Positions 34,474 to 42,637 of a stretch of 44,647 bases of DNA are shown here, in pieces. Numbering within the stretch: position 1 is the first letter of the stretch; each line of letters begins with the position of its first letter. Both the position numbers and the translations under genes were made by a program. The stretch covers positions 1-44,647 of the forward strand of contig JAIKYR010000038.1 of the NCBI GenBank assembly GCA_024682995.1. The letters are read 5' to 3'. The notes under the pieces are model-generated. The model made no database searches and was not told the DNA's origin. It worked only from the letters and a program-made list of their open reading frames with translations. The DNA comes from Bacteroidales bacterium (GTDB taxonomy: Bacteria; Bacteroidota; Bacteroidia; Bacteroidales; WCHB1-69).

Positions 34474-34481
34474 CAAAAATA
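34474..34481 (-). promoter_or_regulatory. -7 promoter element (TATTTTTG) of the Fe-S protein gene
   Basis: The minus strand reads TATTTTTG, 20 bp before the ATG at 34454. Confidence 0.6.
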
Positions 34482-34501
34482 GTAAATTTTTCAGCAGGGA
34501 A

Positions 34502-34536
34502 GCAAAAAAAAAGGCTGGAGCAATCCAGCCTTTTTT
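34502..34536 (-). terminator. Rho-independent terminator after the T9SS cargo gene
   Basis: An 11-bp stem (AAAAGGCTGGA with its complement) is closed by a 4-base loop and flanked by an A run on one side and a T run on the other, so it could work in both directions. It lies 18 bp after the stop codon at 34554. Confidence 0.88.
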
Positions 34537-34553
34537 ATAGTGTGTCGGTAAAA

Positions 34554-35876
34554 TTATTTCACCACAACCTTGGAGGTGTAAACCTTGCCGTTCTGGGAAA
34601 CCTTAAGCATATAGACACCAGCCTTCATGTTGGAAACGTTGATAGAGGCTGTGTTGGTGGCCGTACCGTAGTACACTTGCTGGCCAACCAGGTTGAACAT
34701 CTGAACATTGGCTTCCTTGTCGCCAGCCAGTTTCACGTTGAGTACGTTCGTGGCGGGGTTCGGATAAACCGTGATGTTCTCTTTCTCCATATCTTCCACG
34801 TTGGTGTAAGCGCAATCTGTGCAGGAAAGAACGAGGTCGATATCAGGATAATGCATAGATTTCATGTAGAATGTCGGGCTGTACTGACGATATCCCACAT
34901 AACCCTGACTGGTCAAGTCATAACGAGTGTCAGAATCGATATAGTAACCTTTGTTGTGGTTGTTCACGAAATCCTCAGAGCAGGTCTGCCAGTCGGCTTG
35001 TCCTGTTATCTGATAGTTGTAGTAAGGATAGTAGGCCTGACGATAGTCCGTCCAGCAACGGGCATAGAAGTGGGAATATTCATCAAGGTCTTCGTCAACG
35101 CCAAGGGTATAATTGCCTCTCTTGAAGGTATAGGCGATGTTGAGGATTTTATTGGTGATATTGCCATAATTGATAGGCAGGGCGAAGGTGCTGAAGCGGA
35201 AGTAGCCAGCGCTATCCCAACAAACATCGTTGGAACCCAGGGGGAACTTGTACAGGGTGGCACCCTCTTGCATCAATGTATTATAGTTGAACGTAATGTC
35301 ATGGAAAACGAAGTTGGCATGGAATTCCTGATTATCATCGTAATATCCGCCGCGCATAAGATCGTCATCGGTAAGGGTAGAGAGAATGCCCACGATAAGC
35401 GTATCCATTGCATCACCCGGAAGGGAACCTTTAGCTGCGATTTGTTCGTTGCGGAAATAGGCACCGGAAATGTAGATGGAGTCCAGTCTCAAAACAGGGG
35501 AGTAAGCCAGAGAAACTTCACCTTCAGCAGCCAGGTTTTCATACAGGGTGTGGGTGAAATCGTAAGTCATACCCAAACCGTGAATCCAAGGATGCATGAA
35601 CAGCGTGTCATTTCTGTAAACGCCACCGATGGAATCGGTCTGCAGATAGTTGAATGTGTAGTCGTTTGATGTAGGCTGATAACCCACGTTGGTGTAGAGG
35701 TAGATGGCGTAATTCAACGCACCGAAAGAGGCATCACGAAGAGTGTTTTCATAGATGGGTTTTTTGTTTAAAACCTCTTTCTGCTTGGAATTCATGACAT
35801 TCTTCGGATTCAGCACCTGGGCGAATGATGTGGCAACCATCATCAAGGCCACTAAAAGAATAGAAATTTTTTTCAT
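34554..35876 (-). CDS. T9SS type A sorting domain protein, 440 residues, function unknown
   Basis: Signal peptide (residues 1-19, MKKISILLVALMMVATSFAQ) and a C-terminal T9SS sorting domain (about 365-440: VYPNPATNVLNVKL...VQMFNLVGQQVYYG...NVSNMKAGVYMLKVSQNGKVYTSKVVVK). The 340 residues between are rich in Tyr, Asp and Asn with many short strands and match no domain I recognise; the paired cysteines in SCTDCAY precede the sorting domain. It should be secreted across the outer membrane. It has a promoter at 35934-35941 and a strong terminator, so it is a single-gene unit. Confidence 0.85.
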   Translation of the reverse strand: MKKISILLVALMMVATSFAQVLNPKNVMNSKQKEVLNKKPIYENTLRDASFGALNYAIYLYTNVGYQPTSNDYTFNYLQTDSIGGVYRNDTLFMHPWIHGLGMTYDFTHTLYENLAAEGEVSLAYSPVLRLDSIYISGAYFRNEQIAAKGSLPGDAMDTLIVGILSTLTDDDLMRGGYYDDNQEFHANFVFHDITFNYNTLMQEGATLYKFPLGSNDVCWDSAGYFRFSTFALPINYGNITNKILNIAYTFKRGNYTLGVDEDLDEYSHFYARCWTDYRQAYYPYYNYQITGQADWQTCSEDFVNNHNKGYYIDSDTRYDLTSQGYVGYRQYSPTFYMKSMHYPDIDLVLSCTDCAYTNVEDMEKENITVYPNPATNVLNVKLAGDKEANVQMFNLVGQQVYYGTATNTASINVSNMKAGVYMLKVSQNGKVYTSKVVVK

Positions 35877-35933
35877 TTGTTGTTTGTTTTTATTAATGAA
35901 TAATAGAAAATAGTTTGCACTTTTTCAAGCGTG

Positions 35934-35941
35934 CAAAGATA
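35934..35941 (-). promoter_or_regulatory. -7 promoter element (TATCTTTG) of the T9SS cargo gene
   Basis: The minus strand reads TATCTTTG, 58 bp before the ATG at 35876. Confidence 0.6.
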
Positions 35942-35994
35942 CAATTTATTTTGCACACTCCGTTTAACCACTAAATTTTTTAACATTTTTTATT

Positions 35995-37830
35995 TTAAGA
36001 CTCCTCCGAGAAATTATCAATCTCCTCGCGCAGATTTTCTACAATGAAGTTCTGCCGCTCCATAGTGTTCTTGCCCATATAGTACTCGATGATGGCGTCA
36101 ATGTTGCTGCCAGGGTCCAGGACAACAGGTTCCAACCGGATGGATTTGCCGATGAAATTCTTGAACTCTTTGGGGTCGATTTCACCCAAACCTTTGAATC
36201 GGGTGATTTCGGGTTTGCCGCCAAGCTTTTTGATGGCGCCTACTTTTTCCTGTTCGGAATAGCAGTAGAGGGTCTTCTGCTTGTTGCGCACGCGGAACAG
36301 GGGCGTCTGCAGCACATACACATGGCCCGCACGCACCACGTCTGGGAACAATTGCAGGAAGAAGGCCAGCAACAGCAGCCGGATGTGCATACCGTCCACA
36401 TCGGCATCAGTGGCGATAATAATATTATTGTAGCGCAACCCGTCAAGTCCGTCCTCCAGATTCAAGGCAGCCTGTAGCAGACTCAGCTCCTTGTTCTCGT
36501 AAATGGCGCTCTTACTCTTGATGATATTGGCGGGCTTGCCCATCAGACTGAACACGGCCTGCGTGTTGGCATCGCGCGACTGCGTGATGGAGCCGGACGC
36601 GGAGTCACCCTCGGTGATGAAGATCATCGTTTCCAAGCCTCGCGGGTCGTTGGTGTTGAAATGGTAGCGGCAGTCGCGCAACTTGCTGTTGTTCAGACTC
36701 ACCTTCTTCTGTATCTCCTTCGACTGCTTCTTCAGCGCGGCGATGGCGGTGCGTTCCTTTTCCGCTTCCTGGATTTTCTTCAACATCACCTCCGCCACAT
36801 CGGGATTCTTGTGGAGGAAATTATCTAACAGTCGTCCGATCATGTCGTTCACATAATTGCGGATGGTCTGCCCGCCGGGTTCCATGTGTTCCGACCCCAG
36901 TTTGGTCTTGGTTTGTGAGTCGAACATGGGGTTCTTGACTTTGATGGACATGTTGGCGGCGATAGAGTTGCGCACGTCAGCAGGTTCGAAATTCTTTTTA
37001 AAGAAGTCGCGGCAGGTTTTCACGATGGCCTCGCGCATAGCCTGCTGGTGAGTGCCGCCGTGCTCCGTATATTGGCTGTTGACGAAGGTGTAGTACTCCT
37101 CGCCATATTTGCGGTTGGTGTGCACCATGGCAAATTCGAAGTTCTCGTCCTTCAAGTAGATAGGCTCATACAACCGACTTTCACCCACCTTTTTGTTCAG
37201 CAAATCCAAAAGGCCGTTTTTGGAATAGAAACGTTTGCCGTTGAAGTTGATGGTGAGTCCACGGTTCAGATAGACATAATTCCACAGCAGGTTCTCGATG
37301 TATTCGGTGTACCAGTCGTAGTTTTCGAAAATGGTATCGTCGGGCAGGAAGGAGGCCATCGTTCCGTTTTTCTCCTCAGTGGGTTCGATTGGGTACTCTT
37401 TGGTGATTGTGCCCGCGGAAAATTCAGCCCGTTTCATCTGGCCGTCCCGCACGCTCTGCACCAGCAGATGGGTGGAGAGCGCGTTTACCGCCTTCACGCC
37501 CACGCCGTTCATGCCGATGGAGGCGAAGTCGCCCTTGAAGTTGCGACCCGTGTTCATCTTGGAGTAACAGTCCACCACCTTGTTCAATGGGATACCGCGC
37601 CCGTAGTCGCGCACAGTGACCCGTTTCTCCTTGATGGTGATATCGATGGTTTTGCCGTAGCCGTTCATAAACTCGTCGATGGCGTTGTCCATCACTTCTT
37701 TGAGCAGCACGTAGATACCGTCGTCATGCGAAGAGCCGTCACCCGTTTTTCCAATGTACATACCAGGCCGCGTACGGATATGCTCATACCAATTCAGGGT
37801 AATAATGTTTTCGTCTTTGTATTCTGACAT
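35995..37830 (-). CDS. parE: Type IIA topoisomerase B subunit, probably topoisomerase IV ParE
   Basis: ATPase subunit that, with ParC, decatenates chromosomes. The 611-residue protein has the GHKL ATPase (EVMDNAIDEFMNGYG for the Asn/Glu site, then VRDYGRGIP and the glycine-rich GMNGVGVKAVNAL), a transducer domain, and the Toprim region with EGDSASGS (about 407-414) and DADVDGMHIR (about 470-479). It ends after the short C-terminal segment typical of ParE. The sequence MYIGKTGDGSSHDDGIYVLLKEVMDNA fits the Bacteroidota topoisomerase IV type better than GyrB. No parC gene is visible in the window. Promoter element at 37860-37867. Confidence 0.9.
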   Translation of the reverse strand: MSEYKDENIITLNWYEHIRTRPGMYIGKTGDGSSHDDGIYVLLKEVMDNAIDEFMNGYGKTIDITIKEKRVTVRDYGRGIPLNKVVDCYSKMNTGRNFKGDFASIGMNGVGVKAVNALSTHLLVQSVRDGQMKRAEFSAGTITKEYPIEPTEEKNGTMASFLPDDTIFENYDWYTEYIENLLWNYVYLNRGLTINFNGKRFYSKNGLLDLLNKKVGESRLYEPIYLKDENFEFAMVHTNRKYGEEYYTFVNSQYTEHGGTHQQAMREAIVKTCRDFFKKNFEPADVRNSIAANMSIKVKNPMFDSQTKTKLGSEHMEPGGQTIRNYVNDMIGRLLDNFLHKNPDVAEVMLKKIQEAEKERTAIAALKKQSKEIQKKVSLNNSKLRDCRYHFNTNDPRGLETMIFITEGDSASGSITQSRDANTQAVFSLMGKPANIIKSKSAIYENKELSLLQAALNLEDGLDGLRYNNIIIATDADVDGMHIRLLLLAFFLQLFPDVVRAGHVYVLQTPLFRVRNKQKTLYCYSEQEKVGAIKKLGGKPEITRFKGLGEIDPKEFKNFIGKSIRLEPVVLDPGSNIDAIIEYYMGKNTMERQNFIVENLREEIDNFSEES

Positions 37831-37859
37831 AGATGGTTAATGGTTTTTACAAAAGAGCG

Positions 37860-37867
37860 CAAAAATA
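37860..37867 (-). promoter_or_regulatory. -7 promoter element (TATTTTTG) of parE
   Basis: The minus strand reads TATTTTTG, 30 bp before the ATG at 37830. Confidence 0.6.
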
Positions 37868-38025
37868 CAAAATTTTCGGATGCGGTTCGGTTAACGAATG
37901 ATTATGCTGTCTCGCAGTGTGAACACAGCTACACGGGGAGTCCGGCTGTTATGCGCCCAAGGACGCATAACCACAAAAAACTCGGATTATCCGCTCAAGT
38001 TGAACCGGTAATCCATGTAAAATAG

Positions 38026-38033
38026 TATTTTTG
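38026..38033 (+). promoter_or_regulatory. -7 promoter element (TATTTTTG) of the YD-repeat-like gene
   Basis: TATTTTTG on the plus strand, 22 bp before the ATG at 38055. Confidence 0.55.
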
Positions 38034-38054
38034 CACCGATTTGCAAAATGAATT

Positions 38055-39035
38055 ATGAGTAAAAGTCCCTTTCTGATTCTGTTTCTCGCGGTGCTGTGCC
38101 TTTGTTCCTCCATTCGCGCACAGGAGCCCATTGATGTCTATGATGGTGAAATGGATAAATACACACTGGCGGATTGGAATTTGAATGGACCTGTGAAGAC
38201 TGCTATCATCACCACATTATTCAAAATGAAGGGCGACAGTGTTTTTCATAAAAAAATGAAAACAATCTTGAATTTTGACACAGCTGGCCGTCTCGCTGCT
38301 GAAACGATGATAGGATGGGGAAATTTTGAAAACAAAGACACTGTTATGGATATTTTTCTCCAATTCCAATATGATGATTTGAATAGGTGTACAGCTTGTT
38401 TCGGGCCGGATAACTTACTCCTGCAAGATTTTGTTTACGACGAAAATGGAAATTTGAGTTATTGCGTCTATACCCACGACAACGGGAAACCTAAACCCTC
38501 GTGGCGTTATTACTACGATGAAAAAGGCAGGTGCACTCGTCGTGAGTACATACCTGGAACTGACGAAGATTATCTTGACTATACAATATACCAACATTAT
38601 TTTCAATACGATTCAATGGATCATTGTATTGAAAAAGTGACTATGCTTGATGGTGATACAGAAACTGTAAAACGGCTGAAATATGACGTCCGAGGCAATA
38701 TAACGGAAGAAATCAGTTATGATACTCCTTGGAATTGTGTGGATCATTTCTGTCAGGAGTTATATTTTTATGATGATGAGGGCAGGTTGGTCAGGTCGCA
38801 AACGTTCTACAACCACGTCGAACAGGATGAACGTTTTTATGAATACAACCATCTGAATCAGCTGATTCGCAGGAAAACCTACAACAAAAAAGAGGGTTAT
38901 TTGTCCGATCTCGACGAAATGTTTTATGACCGATATGGAAATTGTGTGGAGTACATCTATTCCAGTTTCCTTCACGACCAGTCGCCCGGGGCAGCATGTA
39001 AAACCACATATGAGTATGAGTATGCTGACGAATGA
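38055..39035 (+). CDS. Secreted protein with YD/RHS-like repeats
   Basis: A 326-residue exported protein (signal peptide 1-22, SIRAQ end). The mature part holds several copies of a short pattern seen in RHS/YD-repeat and MORN-like extracellular proteins: FDTAGRLAAETM, YDDLNRCTACFG, YDENGNLSYCVY, YDEKGRCTRREY, YDVRGNITEEIS, YDDEGRLVRSQT, YNHLNQLIRRKT and YDRYGNCVEYIY, roughly every 25-45 residues. Such repeats make an extended beta sheet. It lacks the RHS core and any toxin domain, and there is no T9SS tail, so it is probably periplasmic or surface-exposed with unknown function. Single gene at the edge of the accessory region. Confidence 0.75.
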   Translation: MSKSPFLILFLAVLCLCSSIRAQEPIDVYDGEMDKYTLADWNLNGPVKTAIITTLFKMKGDSVFHKKMKTILNFDTAGRLAAETMIGWGNFENKDTVMDIFLQFQYDDLNRCTACFGPDNLLLQDFVYDENGNLSYCVYTHDNGKPKPSWRYYYDEKGRCTRREYIPGTDEDYLDYTIYQHYFQYDSMDHCIEKVTMLDGDTETVKRLKYDVRGNITEEISYDTPWNCVDHFCQELYFYDDEGRLVRSQTFYNHVEQDERFYEYNHLNQLIRRKTYNKKEGYLSDLDEMFYDRYGNCVEYIYSSFLHDQSPGAACKTTYEYEYADE

Positions 39036-39119
39036 TACTAAAATTTTTTCGCAAAAGAAAAGGACAATTATTATAAATTGCGGTTAACATTATGAACAAA
39101 TCGCCGACCCGTTCGCCGT

Positions 39120-39170
39120 TTACCGCCACTCCGCGAAGCACGAGAACCCGTACCGGGTTTCGACAAAGAA
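39120..39170 (-). pseudogene. 3' relic of a SUMF1/FGE-like gene (contains the 42-bp repeat)
   Basis: On the minus strand this stretch reads ...VETRYGFSCFAEWR followed by TAA, identical to the last 14 residues of the SUMF1-like gene at 41308-41862 and ending in a stop at the same place. The 42 bases at 39124-39165 match 41312-41353 exactly. No upstream part of the gene is present. Confidence 0.65.
39124..39165 (-). repeat. 42-bp exact direct repeat, copy 1
   Basis: Identical to 41312-41353 in the same orientation. It contains a hairpin (GAACCCG and CGGGTTT around TAC). Confidence 0.9.
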
Positions 39171-39173
39171 TCG

Positions 39174-40388
39174 TTATTTGTTTTTATTCATCTGCATCTT
39201 TGTCTTTCGCATTTCTTTTTGGAGTATCTCCATCCGTTCTTTTAATTGCTCTTTGGTGGGCAGCATGTCTTTGATTCTGATATTGTTGTAAGTTGCCACA
39301 CCTATAGGAGTCGTAATACCTTTGAACGACCACTGCACTTCCGTCTTGTTCATATCAGAACAGATGAGAAGGCCGATTGTTGGGTTGTCATCGGGTGTTC
39401 TCAGCAACTCATCAACGGCATTGACATAGAAATTCAGTTTGCCGGCAAATTCAGGTTCAAAGGGTTTGGCCTTCAACTCACACGCGATAAAACAACGAAG
39501 GCGAATGTGATAGAACAAGAGGTCTATCTTTCGTGCACGTCCACCGACAATGATTTCTTTCTGCTTGCCTATGAATGCAAATCCTGTTCCCATTTCAAGC
39601 AAAAGGTCTGTAACATTTCGGGTAAGAGCCGCCTCCATTTCGTCCTCGTTATAAATCTCATGTTCGACTGTGGCAAAACCGAAATCGTAGTTCTCTTTCA
39701 ACACCTCTTGGATAAGTTTACTCTGCAAGGCTGGCAAATGGTCATTAAAATTGTTGGCGATTCTTCCTTGATGTTCGTAGAGGTTGGCTTTGATGCAATT
39801 GATGAGGGCATTGCGACTAAGACCTTGTTCAATGGTTTTGCCAATGTAGAACAGCGCCTCATCTATGGACTTGCATTTTGTGATAATCTCAACATGGTGC
39901 CTCCAGGGAACCAGTGCGAAAGGCAATGGGAATTCTGCACCAAGTTGGTGCATTTTATCATCTTGTAATTCTCTACCAACTTGGTAGAGAATTATATCTT
40001 TTTGATTTTTAGGCGAATATATTTCTTCGTTGAGTTGTTGGATTCTTTTACAATCTCCCCTTTTTGTATAATAGAGATACCATTTCTTCATGAACCACAA
40101 ATTTGGAGCAGAAAAACCTTTTTCACTAGGGAATTCCCGCCTCAAATCCAAACTTACTTGTTCCACAACGCCGCTACCCCATCGTTCCTCCGCCTTCTTT
40201 TGCACAAGGTCGCGCCCCAACTGCCAGTTGAACAGCAATTTTTCGGCATTCACTTTCACGGCAGCCTTTACTTGTGCCGAACGGTAGCGGTGCTTCACCT
40301 CGGCAATCCATTCGGCATAATCCCCGTCAAGGTGGATGTCGTGCGAGCTAACCATAATCGGTTCATCAGAATGACTTTCCTTTTTCAT
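39174..40388 (-). CDS. DUF1016 (YhcG) family PD-(D/E)XK nuclease
   Basis: A 404-residue YhcG/DUF1016 protein. The N-terminal domain (about 25-190, with LFNWQLGRDLVQKKAEERWG and FSAPNLWFMKKWYLYY) is the DNA-recognition part; the C-terminal domain holds the PD-(D/E)XK core with KIDLLFYH (Asp near 290) and CFIACELKA (Glu-x-Lys near 301-303). Families of this type occur in defence islands and beside restriction or toxin genes; biochemical function is poorly known. The upstream region (40415-40611) is the same kind of module found before the two ORF6N genes. It and the next membrane protein gene lie between two exact 42-bp repeats. Confidence 0.9.
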   Translation of the reverse strand: MKKESHSDEPIMVSSHDIHLDGDYAEWIAEVKHRYRSAQVKAAVKVNAEKLLFNWQLGRDLVQKKAEERWGSGVVEQVSLDLRREFPSEKGFSAPNLWFMKKWYLYYTKRGDCKRIQQLNEEIYSPKNQKDIILYQVGRELQDDKMHQLGAEFPLPFALVPWRHHVEIITKCKSIDEALFYIGKTIEQGLSRNALINCIKANLYEHQGRIANNFNDHLPALQSKLIQEVLKENYDFGFATVEHEIYNEDEMEAALTRNVTDLLLEMGTGFAFIGKQKEIIVGGRARKIDLLFYHIRLRCFIACELKAKPFEPEFAGKLNFYVNAVDELLRTPDDNPTIGLLICSDMNKTEVQWSFKGITTPIGVATYNNIRIKDMLPTKEQLKERMEILQKEMRKTKMQMNKNK

Positions 40389-40414
40389 CTCAAATCATAT
40401 AAAGGATCCGCCGA

Positions 40415-40611
40415 CAAACATACAAAATCATTATGAGAAAAACAATGATAAAATTAATATAACTTATTAAAAATCAAATATATAAAAAAACAACATTTTT
40501 CGATATAAAAGTTGCAGATTCCAATATAAAAATTGCAAATTGTAAAAAACACACTAGGCAGCAGGGGCCTACATGACGAGGAAGCCACCTGATGTTTTGG
40601 AAGATTTTTCC
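40415..40611 (-). promoter_or_regulatory. Shared upstream module, copy 1 (DUF1016)
   Basis: Read on the minus strand: GGAAAAATCTTCCAAAA (40611-40595), then after 57 bp a TTGCAATTTTTATAT repeat starting at 40538 and a CTGCAACTTTTATAT repeat starting at 40517 (21 bp apart), then the -7 element TATGTTTG at 40422-40415, 95 bp from the second repeat and 27 bp before the ATG at 40388. The order and spacing match the two ORF6N upstream regions. Confidence 0.7.
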
Positions 40612-40726
40612 GTGAAGATGCAATTCCTAAGCGCTCCCCGCCCCCGTGCTCACATGCGAGACGTAAAGCCGAATTAAAACTGGAACGAGTTCACAAAATA
40701 GAACGTGGAGTTTTGGGAAAGGTATA

Positions 40727-41155
40727 TTATGCTTTAAATATCAAATAAGCCCCAATCGTGCAGAAACCGAAAAAAAGGATATAGGTCACGATGGTGATTA
40801 TTGCCCACACAACACGTTGCCGTTTTGTATGATGCTCGTATTCATTCCAATATTTGCGCCATTTGTTCTTATACGTCAGGAAATACCAGTGGAAGAGGTA
40901 TGACAAAGCTATAGACAGGATTAGTGTGGTAAATAGGACCCAAAAGTTGTTGCCGATTAATTTCGTAACAAGGGCAGCCATTGGTACGAACCATAGCATC
41001 CCCAAAAAGATATAGTCCCTGTACCGAAATCCGTTAAACTCGGCTTCTGCATGTCGTAGATAGTCTCCCTTTTTTAACTTGCGTTTAGTGGGTAACCACC
41101 TCAACTGCCAAAAAACAACGCAGTTCACATTGATGAGATTCACAAACCTTTCCAT
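40727..41155 (-). CDS. Small membrane protein, hypothetical (three helices)
   Basis: The frame is open upstream to 41329, but the ATG at 41155 is taken because a TATTTTTG promoter element lies at 41176-41183 and the extra N-terminal residues would run through the palindrome and the 42-bp repeat. The 142-residue product has hydrophobic segments at about 47-66, 70-88 and 118-138 between strongly basic stretches (RWLPTKRKLKKGD, YKNKWRKYWNEYEHHTKRQR). It is in the same orientation as the DUF1016 gene but 338 bp upstream of it, so a functional link is only positional. I do not recognise the family. Confidence 0.6.
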   Translation of the reverse strand: MERFVNLINVNCVVFWQLRWLPTKRKLKKGDYLRHAEAEFNGFRYRDYIFLGMLWFVPMAALVTKLIGNNFWVLFTTLILSIALSYLFHWYFLTYKNKWRKYWNEYEHHTKRQRVVWAIITIVTYILFFGFCTIGAYLIFKA

Positions 41156-41175
41156 TGTCCACAATTCCAGTTCCG

Positions 41176-41183
41176 CAAAAATA
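41176..41183 (-). promoter_or_regulatory. -7 promoter element (TATTTTTG) deciding the start of the small membrane protein
   Basis: The minus strand reads TATTTTTG, 20 bp before the ATG at 41155. Confidence 0.5.
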
Positions 41184-41280
41184 CATTTTTTTATCTCAAC
41201 CCCACATTTATATTCAATGCATAATAAAAAGGAGCGAACAACCATTCGTTCCTTCAATGTAATTTTATCGTTTTCGATCT

Positions 41281-41308
41281 GTAGAGACGCAATGCATTGC
41301 GTCTCTAC
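41281..41308. repeat. 28-bp perfect palindrome
   Basis: GTAGAGACGCAATG is followed directly by its exact reverse complement with no spacer. It lies against the stop codon of the SUMF1-like gene and 3 bp from the 42-bp repeat. Very similar palindromes are, from memory, dispersed in many bacterial genomes. Confidence 0.9.
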
Positions 41309-41862
41309 TATCGCCACTCCGCGAAGCACGAGAACCCGTACCGGGTTTCGACACTGTCGCCCGGGAGGAAGAAATAGAGCGTTTTCAAATCCTCTGGCAT
41401 TCCATTTTTCTTGACACTGAAATAGTTTTCCGCCGTTGGGTTGGAATCAGATTTCATCCGACCAAAATGGACGAGCATCCACTCCGCGATGCGGTCGGTG
41501 CGCCACTCGCAGTAGGCACGCGCCTGCGTCGGAGAGACCCCAAATACAGGGAAATTCCTGTATGCGGGATGATTCGCATAAATTCGGGCGATGCTGTCAG
41601 GCAGCTGCTGCCGGAGAACCTGCTCGTCGGGCAGCGCGGCACGGTACTCGGCTGATTCCTTCCCATAGACATGCTCCAGCCAATAAAGGTACTCCAACCA
41701 ATCGACATTGGTGATATGTTGCTTGTCGCAATAGAGTCCGGGCGCGATTTTGGTCAACCCAGACGGCGGCGTTTTCTTCTGGTAATTCTTGACGGTAAGG
41801 TGCTGTGCGGAGACACCGGTGGCGCAGAGCCATAACAACACGAAGAGGAGTTTGATTTTCAT
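41308..41862 (-). CDS. Short secreted SUMF1/FGE-like protein
   Basis: A 184-residue protein with a signal peptide (residues 1-19, ...CATGVSAQ). The mature part resembles the sulfatase-modifying-factor (formylglycine-generating enzyme-like) domain found in GldK/GldJ-type lipoproteins: KIAPGLYCDKQHITNVDWLEYLYW, HPAYRNFPVFGVSPTQARAYCEWRT, and a terminal RYGFSCFAEW like the GFRC end of the family. It is much shorter than the usual 250 or more residues; the central part between YCEWRT and the end is reduced, so it may be an internal deletion product. No catalytic copper-site cysteine pair is evident. Its last 42 bases are duplicated at 39124-39165. Confidence 0.65.
   Translation of the reverse strand: MKIKLLFVLLWLCATGVSAQHLTVKNYQKKTPPSGLTKIAPGLYCDKQHITNVDWLEYLYWLEHVYGKESAEYRAALPDEQVLRQQLPDSIARIYANHPAYRNFPVFGVSPTQARAYCEWRTDRIAEWMLVHFGRMKSDSNPTAENYFSVKKNGMPEDLKTLYFFLPGDSVETRYGFSCFAEWR
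41312..41353 (-). repeat. 42-bp exact direct repeat, copy 2
   Basis: Forms the 3' end of the SUMF1-like gene and equals 39124-39165. The 2.1 kb between the copies holds the DUF1016 gene, the small membrane protein and the palindrome. Confidence 0.9.
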
Positions 41863-41996
41863 AATCTTACATTTTTGGTGAAACTAATGGTTGATTCTTC
41901 TCTTTAAAAAACGTAAGATTCGGGGTGAATCTTGGGTGGGATGAGGGATTTTTTTGTCTCGGGGGGGGGTATGGTAATCGGAAATTGCACTCTTTT
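41863..41996. other. Noncoding stretch upstream of the first shared module
   Basis: No gene seen. It contains an 8-bp inverted repeat (AATCTTAC 41863-41870, GTAAGATT 41913-41920), G-rich runs and a nine-base G tract near 41961. Confidence 0.4.
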
Positions 41997-42192
41997 GAGC
42001 AAAATCTTCCAAAAATCCAAGTGATTCTCCCGAGGCGTGTTCGCTAACGACTTCTCGCATTTTTTGCAAGTTGCATCTTTTATCGCAAAAATTGCATCTT
42101 TTCAATTGAATAATACCACTTTTATAATATTGATTCTTAATGAATTAAAAATGTTTCACGTTTGATTTGTTTGCTTTATTTTTGTAGTTTTG
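41997..42192 (+). promoter_or_regulatory. Shared upstream module, copy 2 (interrupted ORF6N gene)
   Basis: AGCAAAATCTTCCAAAA ends at 42014. After 57 bp come TTGCATCTTTT repeats at 42071-42081 and 42092-42102 (21 bp apart), then the -7 element TAGTTTTG at 42185-42192, 93 bp from the second repeat. The ATG follows at 42211. About 230 bases are closely similar to 43397-43628. Confidence 0.8.
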
Positions 42193-42405
42193 CAGGCAAA
42201 CAATATCAAAGATGAATGAAAATATTCTACCCTACGACAACTCCATTCAGGACATCATTTACGACATCAGAGGTGTCAAGGTTAAGCAATAATATAGAAG
42301 ATGACCTGCTGTTTGTTTTGCGGTTAATACAGATTAGCATTTGTTATAGTTGAAAGTATGGGCATTTCTGCTTCTGATAATGAGCTGACACACAATATTT
42401 TCCTT

Positions 42406-42425
42406 GTCCGCACGGCCGTGCGGAC
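42406..42425. repeat. 20-bp perfect palindrome GTCCGCACGGCCGTGCGGAC
   Basis: Perfect, without spacer, 6 bp before the left arm of the MITE-like inverted repeat. Confidence 0.85.
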
Positions 42426-42431
42426 CCCAAA

Positions 42432-42637
42432 AGTTCCCCTTCTTTTTAAGAAGGGGTGGCCGCAGGCCGGGGTAGTAATATAAAGAATATAAATACCTTA
42501 GCAGAGAAATATAACCATTACCCACACTATTGGAAACAAGGAAGTCCCATCCGCAACCTTTATGCAAATATGGAATTATCATCCATATTAACTACCCCGC
42601 CCTCTGGGCACCCCTTCTGAGAATCAGAAGGGGAATT
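42432..42637. repeat. MITE/REP-like inverted repeat (206 bp)
   Basis: The left arm 42432-42476 and the right arm 42591-42637 are imperfect inverted copies. Each is a double hairpin: a CCCCTTCT/AGAAGGGG stem, then a small GC-rich hairpin (GGCC-type), then CGGGGTAGT. The 114 bp between the arms have no gene I can support. Similar sequences are, from memory, dispersed in Bacteroidota genomes. Confidence 0.75.

Noticed and set aside
34206..35669. 487-codon plus-strand reading frame antisense to the T9SS cargo gene
   Set aside because: It is a shadow of the minus-strand gene, which has a signal peptide, sorting tail, promoter and terminator; the plus-strand product resembles no family and has no promoter element.
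40727..41329. Longer form of the small membrane protein starting at 41329
   Set aside because: The added residues are encoded by the palindrome and part of the 42-bp repeat, and a promoter element lies between this start and ATG 41155.
41884..42105. Minus-strand reading frame starting MKRCNFCDKRCNLQK, repeated at 43070-43522
   Set aside because: It lies antisense across the ORF6N upstream modules; the shared protein sequence just reflects the duplicated DNA, its Cys-rich start comes from the TTGCATCTTTT repeats, and the frames diverge afterwards. No promoter serves it.
42148..42166. Second parS-like stretch (TGTTTCACGTTTGATT)
   Set aside because: Only the left half matches and the equivalent place in the duplicate at 43571 has lost it.
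42334..42582. Minus-strand 82-codon reading frame through the inverted-repeat element
   Set aside because: It runs through the left arm and the 20-bp palindrome; the PPLLKKKGN-type sequence is what such hairpin repeats give when translated, so it is very likely spurious.
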